Shown: positions 8,819-17,680, counted from the first letter of the stretch. The stretch: 64,000 nucleotides of DNA from Zunongwangia sp. ESRF-bin46 (GCA_002631855.1 NTLF01000017.1:496001-560000), one strand, 5' to 3'. Program-made: numbers and translations. The notes: a model not told the origin generated them from the sequence alone.

Positions 8819-9637
8819 ATGTCAATCGCAAAAAAAGAATATAAGCGTATAACCACCAAAACCTTGGTGGATATGAAAAAGAAAGGTGAAAAAATATCGA
8901 TGCTTACTGCCTACGATTTTACCATGGCAAAAATTGTAGATGGTTCTGGTATTGACGTAATTTTGGTGGGCGACTCTGCTTCTAATGTAATGGCCGGTCA
9001 CGAAACCACGCTACCTATTACTTTAGACCAAATGATTTATCATGCCAGCTCTGTAGTGCGAGCTATTGAACGAAGTCTGGTTGTTGTTGATATTCCCTTC
9101 GGGAGTTACCAAAGTGATCCTAAAGAAGCCTTACGTTCTGCTATTCGCATTATGAAAGAAAGTGGTGGTCATGCCGTAAAACTGGAAGGCGGAAAAGAAA
9201 TAAAAGAATCGGTTAAACGGATTTTAAATGCTGGTATTCCTGTAATGGGACATTTAGGGTTAACACCGCAATCTATCTACAAATTTGGAACGTACACCGT
9301 ACGCGCAAAAGAAGACGAAGAAGCTGAAAAATTAAAGGCAGATGCTAAGCTATTAGAGAAAATTGGTTGTTTTGCTATTGTACTGGAAAAAGTACCTGCC
9401 AAATTAGCCGCTGAAGTTGCCAAAGAATTAACCATTCCAATTATAGGAATAGGCGCCGGAAACGAAGTGGATGGACAAGTATTGGTGACACACGATATGG
9501 TGGGGATGACACACGAATTCAACCCACGGTTTTTACGTCGTTATCTAGACCTATATGCTGAAATGACCGGAGCTTTCAGAAAATACATCGATGATGTGAA
9601 AAGTGGTGATTTTCCTAGTGATAAAGAGCAGTATTAA
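8819..9637 (+). CDS. panB: 3-methyl-2-oxobutanoate hydroxymethyltransferase
   Basis: It transfers a hydroxymethyl group from methylene-tetrahydrofolate to 2-oxoisovalerate to give ketopantoate, the first committed step of pantothenate and CoA synthesis. The 272-residue length is standard. Characteristic stretches are [15 protein letters not shown], the metal-binding [38 protein letters not shown] and [15 protein letters not shown]. No other pan gene is next to it. The downstream pseudouridine synthase starts within about 25 bp and is probably on the same transcript. Confidence 0.98.
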   Translation: MSIAKKEYKRITTKTLVDMKKKGEKISMLTAYDFTMAKIVDGSGIDVILVGDSASNVMAGHETTLPITLDQMIYHASSVVRAIERSLVVVDIPFGSYQSDPKEALRSAIRIMKESGGHAVKLEGGKEIKESVKRILNAGIPVMGHLGLTPQSIYKFGTYTVRAKEDEEAEKLKADAKLLEKIGCFAIVLEKVPAKLAAEVAKELTIPIIGIGAGNEVDGQVLVTHDMVGMTHEFNPRFLRRYLDLYAEMTGAFRKYIDDVKSGDFPSDKEQY

Positions 9638-9660
9638 TTTCAATTTACTCTTAAAAAATA

Positions 9661-10368
9661 ATTCCTCTGAGTTCAAAAAAAATCATATCTACAAAAGATA
9701 ACTTAAAAGTTTTATTTGAAGACAATCACCTGCTTATTATAAACAAACGGGCAGGTGATATTGTTCAAGGTGATAAAACTGGCGACAAACCACTTTCTGA
9801 AGTGGTTAAGGAATATATTGCTGAAAAATACAACAAACCAGGCGCAGTATATCTGGGCGTGGTTCATAGATTAGACCGCCCTACAAGTGGCGTGGTTGTT
9901 TTTGCTCGAACTTCAAAAGCATTATCACGTTTAAATAAACTTTTTGCTGAACGGGATACCGAAAAAACCTACTGGGCTTTGGTTAAAAATGAACCGCCGA
10001 AAACTTCAGATACATTAGTTCATTATTTAAAACGAAACCCGAAACAGAATAAATCCTATTCTCATAAAAATGAAGTACCGAATAGCAAAAAAGGAATACT
10101 TCATTATAAAGTTATAAAGAAATTAGACAACTATTTTTTATTGGATATCAATTTGGAAACTGGACGTCATCACCAAATACGCTCACAACTTTCAGCGATT
10201 GGAAGCCCAATTAAAGGAGATTTAAAATACGGTTTTGACCGAAGTAATAAAGATGCGAGCATTCATTTGCACTCTAGAGAGCTTACATTTGTTCATCCTG
10301 TACAAAAAGAAAAGCTGACCATAGTTGCTCCCCTACCTAATGATAAGCTTTGGAAAGCTTGCTGCTAA
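9661..10368 (+). CDS. RluA family pseudouridine synthase (non-ATG start)
   Basis: It isomerises uridine to pseudouridine in rRNA or tRNA. The catalytic motif HRLDRPTSG is present, followed by GRHHQIRSQLSAIGSPIKGD, both typical of RluA enzymes without an S4 domain. The coding frame clearly extends upstream of the first GTG (9802): the upstream peptide LKVLFEDNHLLIINKRAGD is the conserved N-terminal strand of the family. Yet between the in-frame stop at 9652 and this peptide there is no ATG, GTG or TTG. The only candidates are ATT (9661), CTG (9667) or another near-cognate codon. The 9661 start is provisional. It probably lies in an operon with panB. Confidence 0.85.
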   Translation: MPLSSKKIISTKDNLKVLFEDNHLLIINKRAGDIVQGDKTGDKPLSEVVKEYIAEKYNKPGAVYLGVVHRLDRPTSGVVVFARTSKALSRLNKLFAERDTEKTYWALVKNEPPKTSDTLVHYLKRNPKQNKSYSHKNEVPNSKKGILHYKVIKKLDNYFLLDINLETGRHHQIRSQLSAIGSPIKGDLKYGFDRSNKDASIHLHSRELTFVHPVQKEKLTIVAPLPNDKLWKACC

Positions 10369-11015
10369 ATTTTTGAGATGTCATTTTTTAAGGCATAAAT
10401 CACCAAGCCCACTCTATTTTTCACATCTAGCTTATTAAACAAATCTTGACGATAGCCATCTATTGTTTTGGGGCTTAGGTTCATTTTATCTGCAATTTCC
10501 TTATACGTCATTTCACTACAAGCCAATTTCATAAAATCAATCTCCCGTTCTTTAAATGTGGGCTTTTCAGTATCATTTGAATGTAACGAATGCAAAAGTG
10601 ATTCAGCTACTTTTTCTGAATGGTAATACCCCTTTTCAAGTGTTTGTACTAATGCCTCGTTTAGTTTATCTGGATGAATATCTTTTAACAAATAGCCTTT
10701 AGCTCCATTGCTTAGCATTTTAAGTATTTTCCTCTCATCATCTTCCATCGTAAGCACTAATACTTTGATTTCCTTATGGTTTTCATGTAACCACTCCATA
10801 GTTTCAAATCCGTCCATAACTGGCATATTAAGGTCTAGCAGGATAATCTCAGGCAATTCTGAATAATCTTTGAGTTTTTGCTGAAGATCCCTTCCGTTTT
10901 TAGCATGATATAAAACATTAAAGTTATTAAATGAGTTTACCAGTTTTTCCAGCGAGCTGGCAAATAGAGAATGGTCATCTACAATGACTATATTGTGCGA
11001 GGTAGTTTTATTCAT
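10365..11015 (-). CDS. NarL/LuxR-type response regulator (cassette A)
   Basis: A 216-residue two-component regulator. The receiver domain has the acidic pocket VDDHS and a phospho-acceptor Asp61 in LLDLNMP, with the switch residues LVLTMEDD and GAKGYLLKD. The C-terminal LuxR-type helix-turn-helix is at about 150-210 (FKEREIDFMKLACSEMTYKEIADKMNLS, given in part). It is the last gene of a four-gene minus-strand operon and starts 2 bp after the kinase stop, so it should be phosphorylated by that kinase. Its targets may include its own operon and the divergent tail-tube/patatin cluster. This is inferred from position only. Confidence 0.92.
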   Translation of the reverse strand: MNKTTSHNIVIVDDHSLFASSLEKLVNSFNNFNVLYHAKNGRDLQQKLKDYSELPEIILLDLNMPVMDGFETMEWLHENHKEIKVLVLTMEDDERKILKMLSNGAKGYLLKDIHPDKLNEALVQTLEKGYYHSEKVAESLLHSLHSNDTEKPTFKEREIDFMKLACSEMTYKEIADKMNLSPKTIDGYRQDLFNKLDVKNRVGLVIYALKNDISKI

Positions 11016-11017
11016 TA

Positions 11018-11785
11018 TTACAAGGGGTAGTTTAAACGTAAAATTGTTCCTTTATCCGGTTTTGATTCTATAGAAAAATCTGCATTCAACAGTTCTGCAC
11101 GGCTTTTCATGGTCTCCATTCCAGAATTTCCTTTTTTCTTTGAGGTGTCAAAACCTATTCCATTATCTTTTGCCTCAATTTGCAACATATTGTTTGTGTA
11201 ATTTAAATGTACAAATAATTCTGTAGCACGGGCATGTTTCAAGACATTCGTAGAGAATTCTTGAAGTATTCTAAAGATAATAATTTCTTTAGTCGGGTCT
11301 ATGTTTTTTACCTCACCACTAATTTTTAAAACTGCATTTAGAAAATCAAGCCGATTAAAACGCTCTAATTCCACTTCTAAAGACCCTATTAAACCATTTT
11401 TATATACCACATCATTATTTAAGGTTTTTGAAAGGTTACGCACTTCATTTACGGTTTCTTGCACAACAGATTTAGTTTCTAAAAGCTGGTTGTGAAATTC
11501 TACTGGAAGCTGGTTAAGCACCATATTTAACTGAATATTAGTAACGGAAAGTAATTGACCAATATTATCGTGAAGTTCCCAGGCAATATTCTTGAAAGTT
11601 TGTTCTTGAATTTCAATCTTTGAATTAGAAATTTCCTTTTCAAATTGAATTTTTTGTTCAGCCTGTTTTATTAAGAGTTTATTTTTACGACGTTGAAATA
11701 CTATAAAAAACAGTACAAATATCCCAACGGTAAATGTTAGAATTAAAATAAAGTAAATTATGAGAAGTCTTTCTTCCTTAGACAT
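11018..11785 (-). CDS. Sensor histidine kinase, HisKA_3/NarX type (cassette A)
   Basis: A 255-residue membrane kinase with one N-terminal transmembrane helix (about 8-30) and a short cytoplasmic coiled coil. The HisKA_3 box ELHDNIGQLLS has phosphoacceptor His72, and the HATPase domain includes FRILQEFSTNVLKHA and the G-boxes DNGIGFD and GNSGMETM. It has no extracellular sensor domain of its own. Its start overlaps the upstream 7-TM gene by 28 bp, which suggests that the membrane protein is the sensory partner. Cassette B has the same arrangement. Confidence 0.92.
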   Translation of the reverse strand: MSKEERLLIIYFILILTFTVGIFVLFFIVFQRRKNKLLIKQAEQKIQFEKEISNSKIEIQEQTFKNIAWELHDNIGQLLSVTNIQLNMVLNQLPVEFHNQLLETKSVVQETVNEVRNLSKTLNNDVVYKNGLIGSLEVELERFNRLDFLNAVLKISGEVKNIDPTKEIIIFRILQEFSTNVLKHARATELFVHLNYTNNMLQIEAKDNGIGFDTSKKKGNSGMETMKSRAELLNADFSIESKPDKGTILRLNYPL

Positions 11786-12468
11786 ATTATAAACCCAATA
11801 CTATAAAGTAAATATACCAATAGGTTTGTAAATAAGATGATTCTTTTATACAATTCTACAAATTCAGGACTTTCAGAGTCAAAGTAGCCACTGTATATAA
11901 ACACAGGAGTCAATACTAAGTGCAATAAAATTGCCCCTATAGAAATATAAAAAGGCAATGAAGTATTAAATTTTAATATCTCATCGCTAGTTAACAATTG
12001 ATAATAATATAAACTAATTGACAGTAAGACCAAAAAGGTACCTACAATATCACCGTAAGAAGAGTATCCATCGAAATAATTTCCCGAAATTGAAAACTCT
12101 ATTATTTGGCTAACAATAAAAAGTATCAACAAAAGAGTTAAAAGATTTCTTTGAAACCTACTTTCTATATGCCATTTAAAGTAACTTACATATATAAAAT
12201 AGCTAATTAAAGTATATGCATTATACAACCAATAATTTTCATCAAAAACAGTTCCTTCAACAAAAGAAAAGTACTTATAATCACTGAAGTAAGCAATGGG
12301 AGCATAAGCTCCTATAATTTCAACTAAAGCGGTAAGTAAAAGAAAGTAGACAAAATATTTTGTTGCCGGTTCTGCTTTTTTATTAGCATGTATATAATAC
12401 CAGCCAAGAATAGCAGAAAACAACACCAATACGGTAACCGGAATCATATGAATAAGAAAGTCTTTCAA
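11758..12468 (-). CDS. Seven-helix membrane protein, probable sensor partner (cassette A)
   Basis: No named family was recognised. The 236-residue protein has about seven hydrophobic segments (roughly 8-26, 37-58, 80-98, 108-127, 138-158, 172-192, 208-230) and a short basic tail. Its topology and some residues (NxxL...Y before helix 3, and an IG motif in helix 6) match the two membrane proteins of the second cassette at 41-42 kb. It overlaps the histidine kinase gene by 28 bp and follows the small soluble-protein gene by 12 bp. I infer a receptor or transducer role; transport cannot be excluded. Confidence 0.65.
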   Translation of the reverse strand: MKDFLIHMIPVTVLVLFSAILGWYYIHANKKAEPATKYFVYFLLLTALVEIIGAYAPIAYFSDYKYFSFVEGTVFDENYWLYNAYTLISYFIYVSYFKWHIESRFQRNLLTLLLILFIVSQIIEFSISGNYFDGYSSYGDIVGTFLVLLSISLYYYQLLTSDEILKFNTSLPFYISIGAILLHLVLTPVFIYSGYFDSESPEFVELYKRIILFTNLLVYLLYSIGFIICLRKKDFS

Positions 12469-12480
12469 AACAATGTAAGT

Positions 12481-12837
12481 TTAATAACTTTTTGGCGGCC
12501 AGCCCCCATTAGATCTGTTAAATGGATCTATGGTATATATATTATCTGCATTTTTTGAATCACTTTCTGTTGGGCATAGAAAAATAGTAGCTTTTTTAGA
12601 TTTTGAATCGTTATATGCTGCAAAAAACAAGCGTAGTCCTGGTTTTTTGATTTGCTGTTTTTCAGCCTCTTCTTTTACATAATCAATATACTCCTGCAAT
12701 TCATCGATATTAAAAGTAAACTCACAAGCATCTTTAAACCCTTCTGCACTTTCAATGTCTTTTGCCCTAGTATCGCTCCATCTTTTTTGCAGTTTTTTTG
12801 CTTCGGTAACAGTTATGCATTTAGCTGGTTTTGCCAT
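12481..12837 (-). CDS. Small soluble protein heading signalling cassette A
   Basis: A 118-residue protein without signal peptide or membrane helix and without a recognised domain. It shares a clear pattern with the 125-residue protein at 42258-42635. FTFNIDELQEYIDYV matches FLIPADDLQAVLDEM. GLRLFFAAYND matches KVRAYLGVDPA. IFLCPTES matches IFVATKPE. The two genes also have a common leader motif (TTAGTTAGTA on the plus strand, about 17 bp before the start). It is the first gene of the 7-TM/kinase/regulator operon, so it may be a ligand, inhibitor or output of the pathway. The function is unknown. Confidence 0.7.
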   Translation of the reverse strand: MAKPAKCITVTEAKKLQKRWSDTRAKDIESAEGFKDACEFTFNIDELQEYIDYVKEEAEKQQIKKPGLRLFFAAYNDSKSKKATIFLCPTESDSKNADNIYTIDPFNRSNGGWPPKSY

Positions 12838-13067
12838 TTCTTTATAAAATTTGGTTAGTTAGTACGGCAATGTATAAAATTTCCTTCGCTATTTGGATAA
12901 CCAGTTTTTAAAACAGGAAAAAAACTTATTTAAAAAAGGGTTTTTCCCTGTTTTCTATCAGGAATCTACCTCATTATTTACAAGGAAAACCTTGTTTTAT
13001 TTAAGGCGTTTACCTACTGTATTTTAGATTGTTACATGCTAGATTTGTTTTATACAAAAAATAGATT
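12838..13067. promoter_or_regulatory. Divergent control region rich in inverted repeats
   Basis: This 230-bp gap separates the signalling cassette (left) from the tail-tube/patatin cluster (right). Three symmetric elements are visible. AAAACAGGAAAAA (12910-12922) faces TTTTTCCCTGTTTT (12941-12954). A compact GGGTTTTTCCC lies at 12938-12948. ACAAGG (12980-12985) pairs with CCTTGT (12990-12995). The shared motif AGG/CCT next to A/T runs suggests binding sites, perhaps for the cassette A regulator. Confidence 0.4.
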
Positions 13068-13991
13068 TTGAATTTTTCACTCACATACAAGCCTCTTTGC
13101 ACTGTTAATATTTATCACGAATACTTTTTAAATGATGGGTTAATGTCTTTTGATAGTTCTGAAAGCTTAAAAGAAAAACAACTGTCAAAATATGACGTAC
13201 GGGAATTTATAGACCTTATCCCTACTGAAGAAACCTACCAGTATTTAAACAACCACAAGATAATATTTAAACCAACCGAAACTGGTTTTAAGCTACTAGT
13301 ACAAGCAGAAGAAATTGTAGAAGGATCACAAGATTATACACCAAAAGTATCTATTCCGAAGGATTTCAACCTTACCTTTTTACTGTACGTTAATGATTTT
13401 TTATTTGAAAACTACTCGACGGTAAATGCCATTCCCAACATTCCTTTCTATTTTTCAAATAAAAAGCCTGCTTCAGAAAATAACAATTTCAGTTATATAG
13501 ATTTAGAAGAGACTACACACGCAGTTTCTAATTTTAAAATAACTGAAACTACTTGGCAGGGCATAAACAAAACGTTGTCAGAAAAAGAAAAAGAGAGTCT
13601 GTTTGGGGTAATTTCCTTAGACATAATGGGAGATAACGTTACAAATTACGATGCTAATAATCGAAACATGCTTAGCAAAGATGATAAGCCAACAATAGAG
13701 CCAAAAACTTTTAAAATCCAGTTTACCAACCGTAAAACCATTTGGCATTATAAGAATGCCTTAAACAATAATTTGCTGCACTCAACCGAGCCAAAACAGT
13801 TGCCCTTGGTTAAAAATGGAACGGTAGAGTATATATTCAATAGCAAAAAGCAACCAGCAGCAGAGCCTACTAGGTTAATAGTTGAAAAAGATACCCTTGG
13901 GAATATAATCCGTACCATATCCGAAATTTTTATTAACGAATCTCCTCACTTTGAAAAACCTCACAAACGATGGACGACACAACTGCAGTGA
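13068..13991 (+). CDS. Unknown protein upstream of the tail-tube gene
   Basis: A 307-residue protein of no recognised family. It has no signal peptide or membrane helix. Composition and predicted pattern are beta-rich, with a long polar loop region (about 130-230). The start is a TTG, with an in-frame ATG 63 bp further in as the alternative. The reading MNFSLTYKPLCTVNIYHEYF favours the TTG. It overlaps the gp19-like gene by 22 bp, so the two are translationally linked and may form parts of one assembly. A structural role beside the tube protein is a guess from position. Confidence 0.65.
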   Translation: MNFSLTYKPLCTVNIYHEYFLNDGLMSFDSSESLKEKQLSKYDVREFIDLIPTEETYQYLNNHKIIFKPTETGFKLLVQAEEIVEGSQDYTPKVSIPKDFNLTFLLYVNDFLFENYSTVNAIPNIPFYFSNKKPASENNNFSYIDLEETTHAVSNFKITETTWQGINKTLSEKEKESLFGVISLDIMGDNVTNYDANNRNMLSKDDKPTIEPKTFKIQFTNRKTIWHYKNALNNNLLHSTEPKQLPLVKNGTVEYIFNSKKQPAAEPTRLIVEKDTLGNIIRTISEIFINESPHFEKPHKRWTTQLQ

Positions 13992-14413
13992 ACAAATTTA
14001 CCCTCAAAGTAGATTTCTTCGGAAGCGATGAAAGTGAAAAAATTAGCGCACAATTTAAATCGGTTTCTGGTCTTACAGTCAATATAGACACCGAAAAACT
14101 ACTTGAAAACCCGGATCTTGAATTTAAACACTCTTTTCCGTCACGAACACAGTTTCCAAATCTAATCCTAAAAGAAGGGATTTTAGAAAACTATAAAGTA
14201 ATTAATTGGTGTAAAAATGCAATTAATCAATATCAATTTTATCCAACTGATATAAAAATCAAACTTGAAAACGGAAAAAAAGAACCAGTTTTAGCATGGA
14301 ACATTATACATGCATACCCCATAACATGGACGTTAAAAAAACAAAAAGCAGAAGGAAATAATATAGCTATCGACACAATGGAATTAGCTTATAATTATTT
14401 TAAACTAGTGTAA
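13970..14413 (+). CDS. gp19-like phage tail tube protein (orphan)
   Basis: The 147-residue protein fits the T4 gp19/Afp1/Pvc1 inner-tube family. After a short leader comes FTLKVDFFG, then FKSVSGL near residue 30, then LILKEGILENYKVINW. Next comes AWNIIHAYPITW, and the C-terminal strand NNIAIDTMELAYNY is the usual end of the fold. In extracellular contractile systems this protein stacks as hexamers to make the tube. Here no sheath, baseplate, spike or AAA+ gene is nearby, so it cannot build a complete injection system from this locus. It overlaps the preceding gene and is 15 bp before the next. Confidence 0.75.
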   Translation: MDDTTAVNKFTLKVDFFGSDESEKISAQFKSVSGLTVNIDTEKLLENPDLEFKHSFPSRTQFPNLILKEGILENYKVINWCKNAINQYQFYPTDIKIKLENGKKEPVLAWNIIHAYPITWTLKKQKAEGNNIAIDTMELAYNYFKLV

Positions 14414-14428
14414 AATAAATTGCTAAAA

Positions 14429-14956
14429 ATGGAAGATTTAAACACAGATATTATTACAAAAAACCAACTACAGAGTACTGTAGAATTATCAGAAAGAAGA
14501 GAAGAAGATGAAACGTTTTTTCTCAGCTTTTTACAAGATAAAATCGACTTCGAAATATTTCGAAATTCGTCAATTTATGATCAAAAACAGGTAAAATGCT
14601 TACTGAATTCAGATAAATTTACTCAAAAATTAAAAGAAATATTAACTGATACTAAAACTTTAGATAAATTAATAAAAAGTACTGATAACAAGTTAATTAA
14701 ATATATTTTTATTAGATTTTTAGACACATCTAAAACCGATTTAATACATATCATTAAAGTACCTAAGGTTCTATCTATACCAAAATACAAAATTATTTTT
14801 TGGAAACTTCTTTTTACCTATGAAAAACAAGAAAATTTTGAAATTGAATTTCAAAAGTTAATCAAAAATATTTCAGAAAGTCACCCTAAAAAAAAGGTGC
14901 TGGAAGTGCTTAATTTTGGTATTGTTTTAGTTGAAAAAATGGCTTCTAAAAAATAG
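14429..14956 (+). CDS. Helical protein of unknown function
   Basis: No family recognised. The 175-residue protein is Lys/Glu/Ile-rich, predicted almost all helical, and has no signal or clear membrane segment. A TTG nine bases upstream could also start it, but the ATG is preferred. It follows the tail-tube gene closely and is probably cotranscribed with it. The 114 bp to the patatin gene hold a weak promoter, so it may be the last gene of the first transcript. Confidence 0.6.
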   Translation: MEDLNTDIITKNQLQSTVELSERREEDETFFLSFLQDKIDFEIFRNSSIYDQKQVKCLLNSDKFTQKLKEILTDTKTLDKLIKSTDNKLIKYIFIRFLDTSKTDLIHIIKVPKVLSIPKYKIIFWKLLFTYEKQENFEIEFQKLIKNISESHPKKKVLEVLNFGIVLVEKMASKK

Positions 14957-15021
14957 GTCTTCTCCCCTCTTCAAAAGTCAAAATCAAAACATTTATTTAT
15001 GTGAAAATTTACTTATCGTTT

Positions 15022-15048
15022 TTGAAAGGGAATTATTGTATACCTTTA
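15022..15048 (+). promoter_or_regulatory. Weak promoter candidate for the patatin gene
   Basis: TTG at 15022-15024 and TACCTTTA at 15041-15048 approach the Bacteroidota consensus. The spacer is 16 bp and the last base of the -7 box deviates. It lies 23 bp before the ATG, so the patatin gene may be separately expressed. Confidence 0.35.
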
Positions 15049-15070
15049 AATAGTCAATAAATATTTTTTT

Positions 15071-17680
15071 ATGGACGTAGAAAAACAAAAGCCATCTATG
15101 TTTGTCCGTTTTGTAAACGGTATCAATCATTTTATTCGATCGTTTAAAAACTTTTTTAAATCTTCGTTTTTAAGTTTAATCGTTATTGCAATAATCTTAT
15201 TGCTGCTGACGCAAATGGACCAGGCATTTACCATGTTGGTAGATATGATGGAATCCAACAAGTTTTCTTTGTTTCTTTGCTTTTTTATAATCAATGCATT
15301 GGCATTGGTATTGTCCCACTACCCTATTTATACCTATTACGCAGCCGATTTAAACGACTCAAGAGATTATACTAATTGGCACAAAACCAACCCTATACGG
15401 TTTTGGCCTTTTAAAAATTTTCCCATTTTCATTTTTACCACTAACCCAGAATCTAGTTACAAACCAGATAATTGGGCCAATTATCTACGATATTTTATTG
15501 GTATTTTAATTCACGGTGTATGGATTCATTTTATAATCAGCAGTTTTACACCCAACCTTATTTTTGAAAATTTCCCAATAGCTACCATTAAAATAGTGCT
15601 ATACTCACTGCTTATTCTTCCATTGGTTCTGTACATTTTTTATAGAGAAAAGTTCAGTAACCTAACAAACAAACTAGATGAGAAAGAGAAAGTTATTTTC
15701 GAAGAAGAAAAACAGGATAGTCTAGCTAAAGTTAATAAGCTATATAGAAAACTAGGGGTTTGGTACATTTTATTAGCTTTTATTTGCTTGTTATTATTGA
15801 TACTCACGTTAACGGTAGGAAATTTTAGCCCCGGTGGTTTTGTGCTACTCCTTATAACAAGCTATGCATTAATTTTTAATTATGTTCTTTTCAGGTTATT
15901 ACGAACCAAACTAAGCCATATCCATAAGGCAATGGATAGTAAAAAAAGTTTACACCTTTTTAAGTTTATAATCGGTAGGATGCGCTTTATGGAATGCTCT
16001 GAAAATTATCTACTTCTTTATAATTTCAATTTTTTAATCGCAGTTATCATTATAGTCGCTTCTACCATTGCGAGTATAAAGGGGTGGAATTTACTTAATG
16101 GAATACCAATTTTACTCGCTTTTTTCTACTTCTATTACTTTATTGCAGCGAGTTTAGGGAAATACTTTTTTGTGACCAAGAAGCTTAACCTCTTCGGAAC
16201 ACGAATTTATAAAGCTATATTTATTGTTTTAGGTGTTTTAGTTGGCCTTTTTATTATCACTTTCTTTGTACCTATAGAGGTGAAAACACACCAGCTAGAC
16301 AGGGTAAAGAATTCAAAAACTGAAATTACCGAAGCTACTTTCATCGACAGTTTACGAGCTAAAGATGACAACACCCTATTTTTTATTGCCTCACACGGTG
16401 GCGGACTTAAGGCCAACGTCTGGACGCTCAATGTGGTCAATATGCTTCAAAAGAATACAGATGGCAAACTGTTAGACCAAACCATTGCGCTTTCAGGTGC
16501 TTCGGGAGGTTCTTTGGGCTTAGCTTTATATACTGGATTGCATAGAGAAAACGGACATGATTTTAATGAAATTCAGAAGAAAATAGACCATCTTGCCGTA
16601 CAAAATTATACTTCGCTCGACCTTACGCTTACCTTCGGGATCGATTCCTATCGAAAATTTTGGCCTTTTAGCCAGCATATTGGCATTCGGGACCGACCAT
16701 ATTACGCTATGCGAAAATATCAAAATGAAATTCAAGACACTGCTAGCAATAAACTCTCTAAAGTTTCTTTTCGTGACTATTGGAAAGAAGCTTTTACTAA
16801 AAAAGGCTATTTCCCTTCATTGATTATGAATACCGCCGGAACACAAGGTAGTCGCGGGATCCTTTGGTCTGTTAAACAAAATAATTTTGATGAAATTTTC
16901 CCTTTTGCAATAAACTTAGCCGACCTCACAAATAATGAAACCATTCCTTATTTTCAAGCTGTCTCTACTACAAATCGGTTCCCGGTATTTAGTCCCGCCG
17001 CTAAAATTCCAGGGTATGGTCATTTTATAGATGCCGGAGCTATTGACAACAGTGGGTTGTTGGGTTGCTTAGACGTTCACAATTATTTAGCCCGGGATAA
17101 AAAAGTTTTGGGCGATAAACAGATTGCCTACATAGAAATTATAAACAGTAAAGGCTTATATGTAGATCATTTAATTAAAAAGTTCAAAAAACAATATAGT
17201 ATTGAGCATATTGCCATCAATGAAAATGAAACAGATAATATCGTTGCCGATTTGGAAACAGGTCTTAACTTAGATAAAATTCCAGGGTATTTAAGCGATT
17301 ACGTAACGAGTCTAGAAAAAACAAGCGATGGTGATATTAGGTACTTCAAGATTATGATGCCACACAAAATCACTTTTGCTGATATTGAAAATCACTTTAA
17401 GGGGACAATCCTTTCAGGAAAAATAGAGGAAAATTTTAAAGCGTTTCTTACCAAAGAGAACAACCTCATCCTATCCCTAACTGAAAAACCGAACAAAACT
17501 TTTTTTGAACCATGGCTATTTTATGAACCTACTCTTTCGCGCCATTTAAGTAAAAGTAGCATTAATTACGTAAAAGCGATACTTAAACACCCGTTGCTAA
17601 CCGAACAATTTAAAGAGATTGAAAGCATTATCAATTCAAAAAAAGTGGAAGAAAATAAGGCTCCTCAATTGTCGTTATAA
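15071..17680 (+). CDS. Membrane-anchored patatin-like phospholipase
   Basis: An 869-residue two-part protein. The first 400 residues hold about nine transmembrane helices. The C-terminal half is a patatin lipase domain with the oxyanion motif HGGGLKAN (from His442), the nucleophile motif GASGGS (Ser478) and the catalytic Asp654 in DAGAIDNSG, so the Ser-Asp dyad is complete. It should hydrolyse acyl chains of membrane lipids from within the bilayer. Membrane-linked patatins occur both in house-keeping lipid turnover and as effectors that damage the cell's own membrane. The link to the tail-tube cluster is positional. It overlaps the convergent pxpC by 16 bp. Confidence 0.88.
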   Translation: MDVEKQKPSMFVRFVNGINHFIRSFKNFFKSSFLSLIVIAIILLLLTQMDQAFTMLVDMMESNKFSLFLCFFIINALALVLSHYPIYTYYAADLNDSRDYTNWHKTNPIRFWPFKNFPIFIFTTNPESSYKPDNWANYLRYFIGILIHGVWIHFIISSFTPNLIFENFPIATIKIVLYSLLILPLVLYIFYREKFSNLTNKLDEKEKVIFEEEKQDSLAKVNKLYRKLGVWYILLAFICLLLLILTLTVGNFSPGGFVLLLITSYALIFNYVLFRLLRTKLSHIHKAMDSKKSLHLFKFIIGRMRFMECSENYLLLYNFNFLIAVIIIVASTIASIKGWNLLNGIPILLAFFYFYYFIAASLGKYFFVTKKLNLFGTRIYKAIFIVLGVLVGLFIITFFVPIEVKTHQLDRVKNSKTEITEATFIDSLRAKDDNTLFFIASHGGGLKANVWTLNVVNMLQKNTDGKLLDQTIALSGASGGSLGLALYTGLHRENGHDFNEIQKKIDHLAVQNYTSLDLTLTFGIDSYRKFWPFSQHIGIRDRPYYAMRKYQNEIQDTASNKLSKVSFRDYWKEAFTKKGYFPSLIMNTAGTQGSRGILWSVKQNNFDEIFPFAINLADLTNNETIPYFQAVSTTNRFPVFSPAAKIPGYGHFIDAGAIDNSGLLGCLDVHNYLARDKKVLGDKQIAYIEIINSKGLYVDHLIKKFKKQYSIEHIAINENETDNIVADLETGLNLDKIPGYLSDYVTSLEKTSDGDIRYFKIMMPHKITFADIENHFKGTILSGKIEENFKAFLTKENNLILSLTEKPNKTFFEPWLFYEPTLSRHLSKSSINYVKAILKHPLLTEQFKEIESIINSKKVEENKAPQLSL

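Noticed and set aside
9661-9804. A decayed pseudouridine synthase gene
   Set aside because: The frame is intact to the stop with all catalytic motifs, and the upstream peptide is conserved; only the start codon is odd.
11018-11785. Toxin-antitoxin or CBASS-type interpretation of cassette A
   Set aside because: Kinase and regulator motifs are complete and canonical; no cyclase, nuclease or toxin motif appears in the small protein.
13970-14413. A complete extracellular contractile injection system around the gp19-like gene
   Set aside because: Genes on both sides were read and no sheath, baseplate, spike or AAA+ protein was found.
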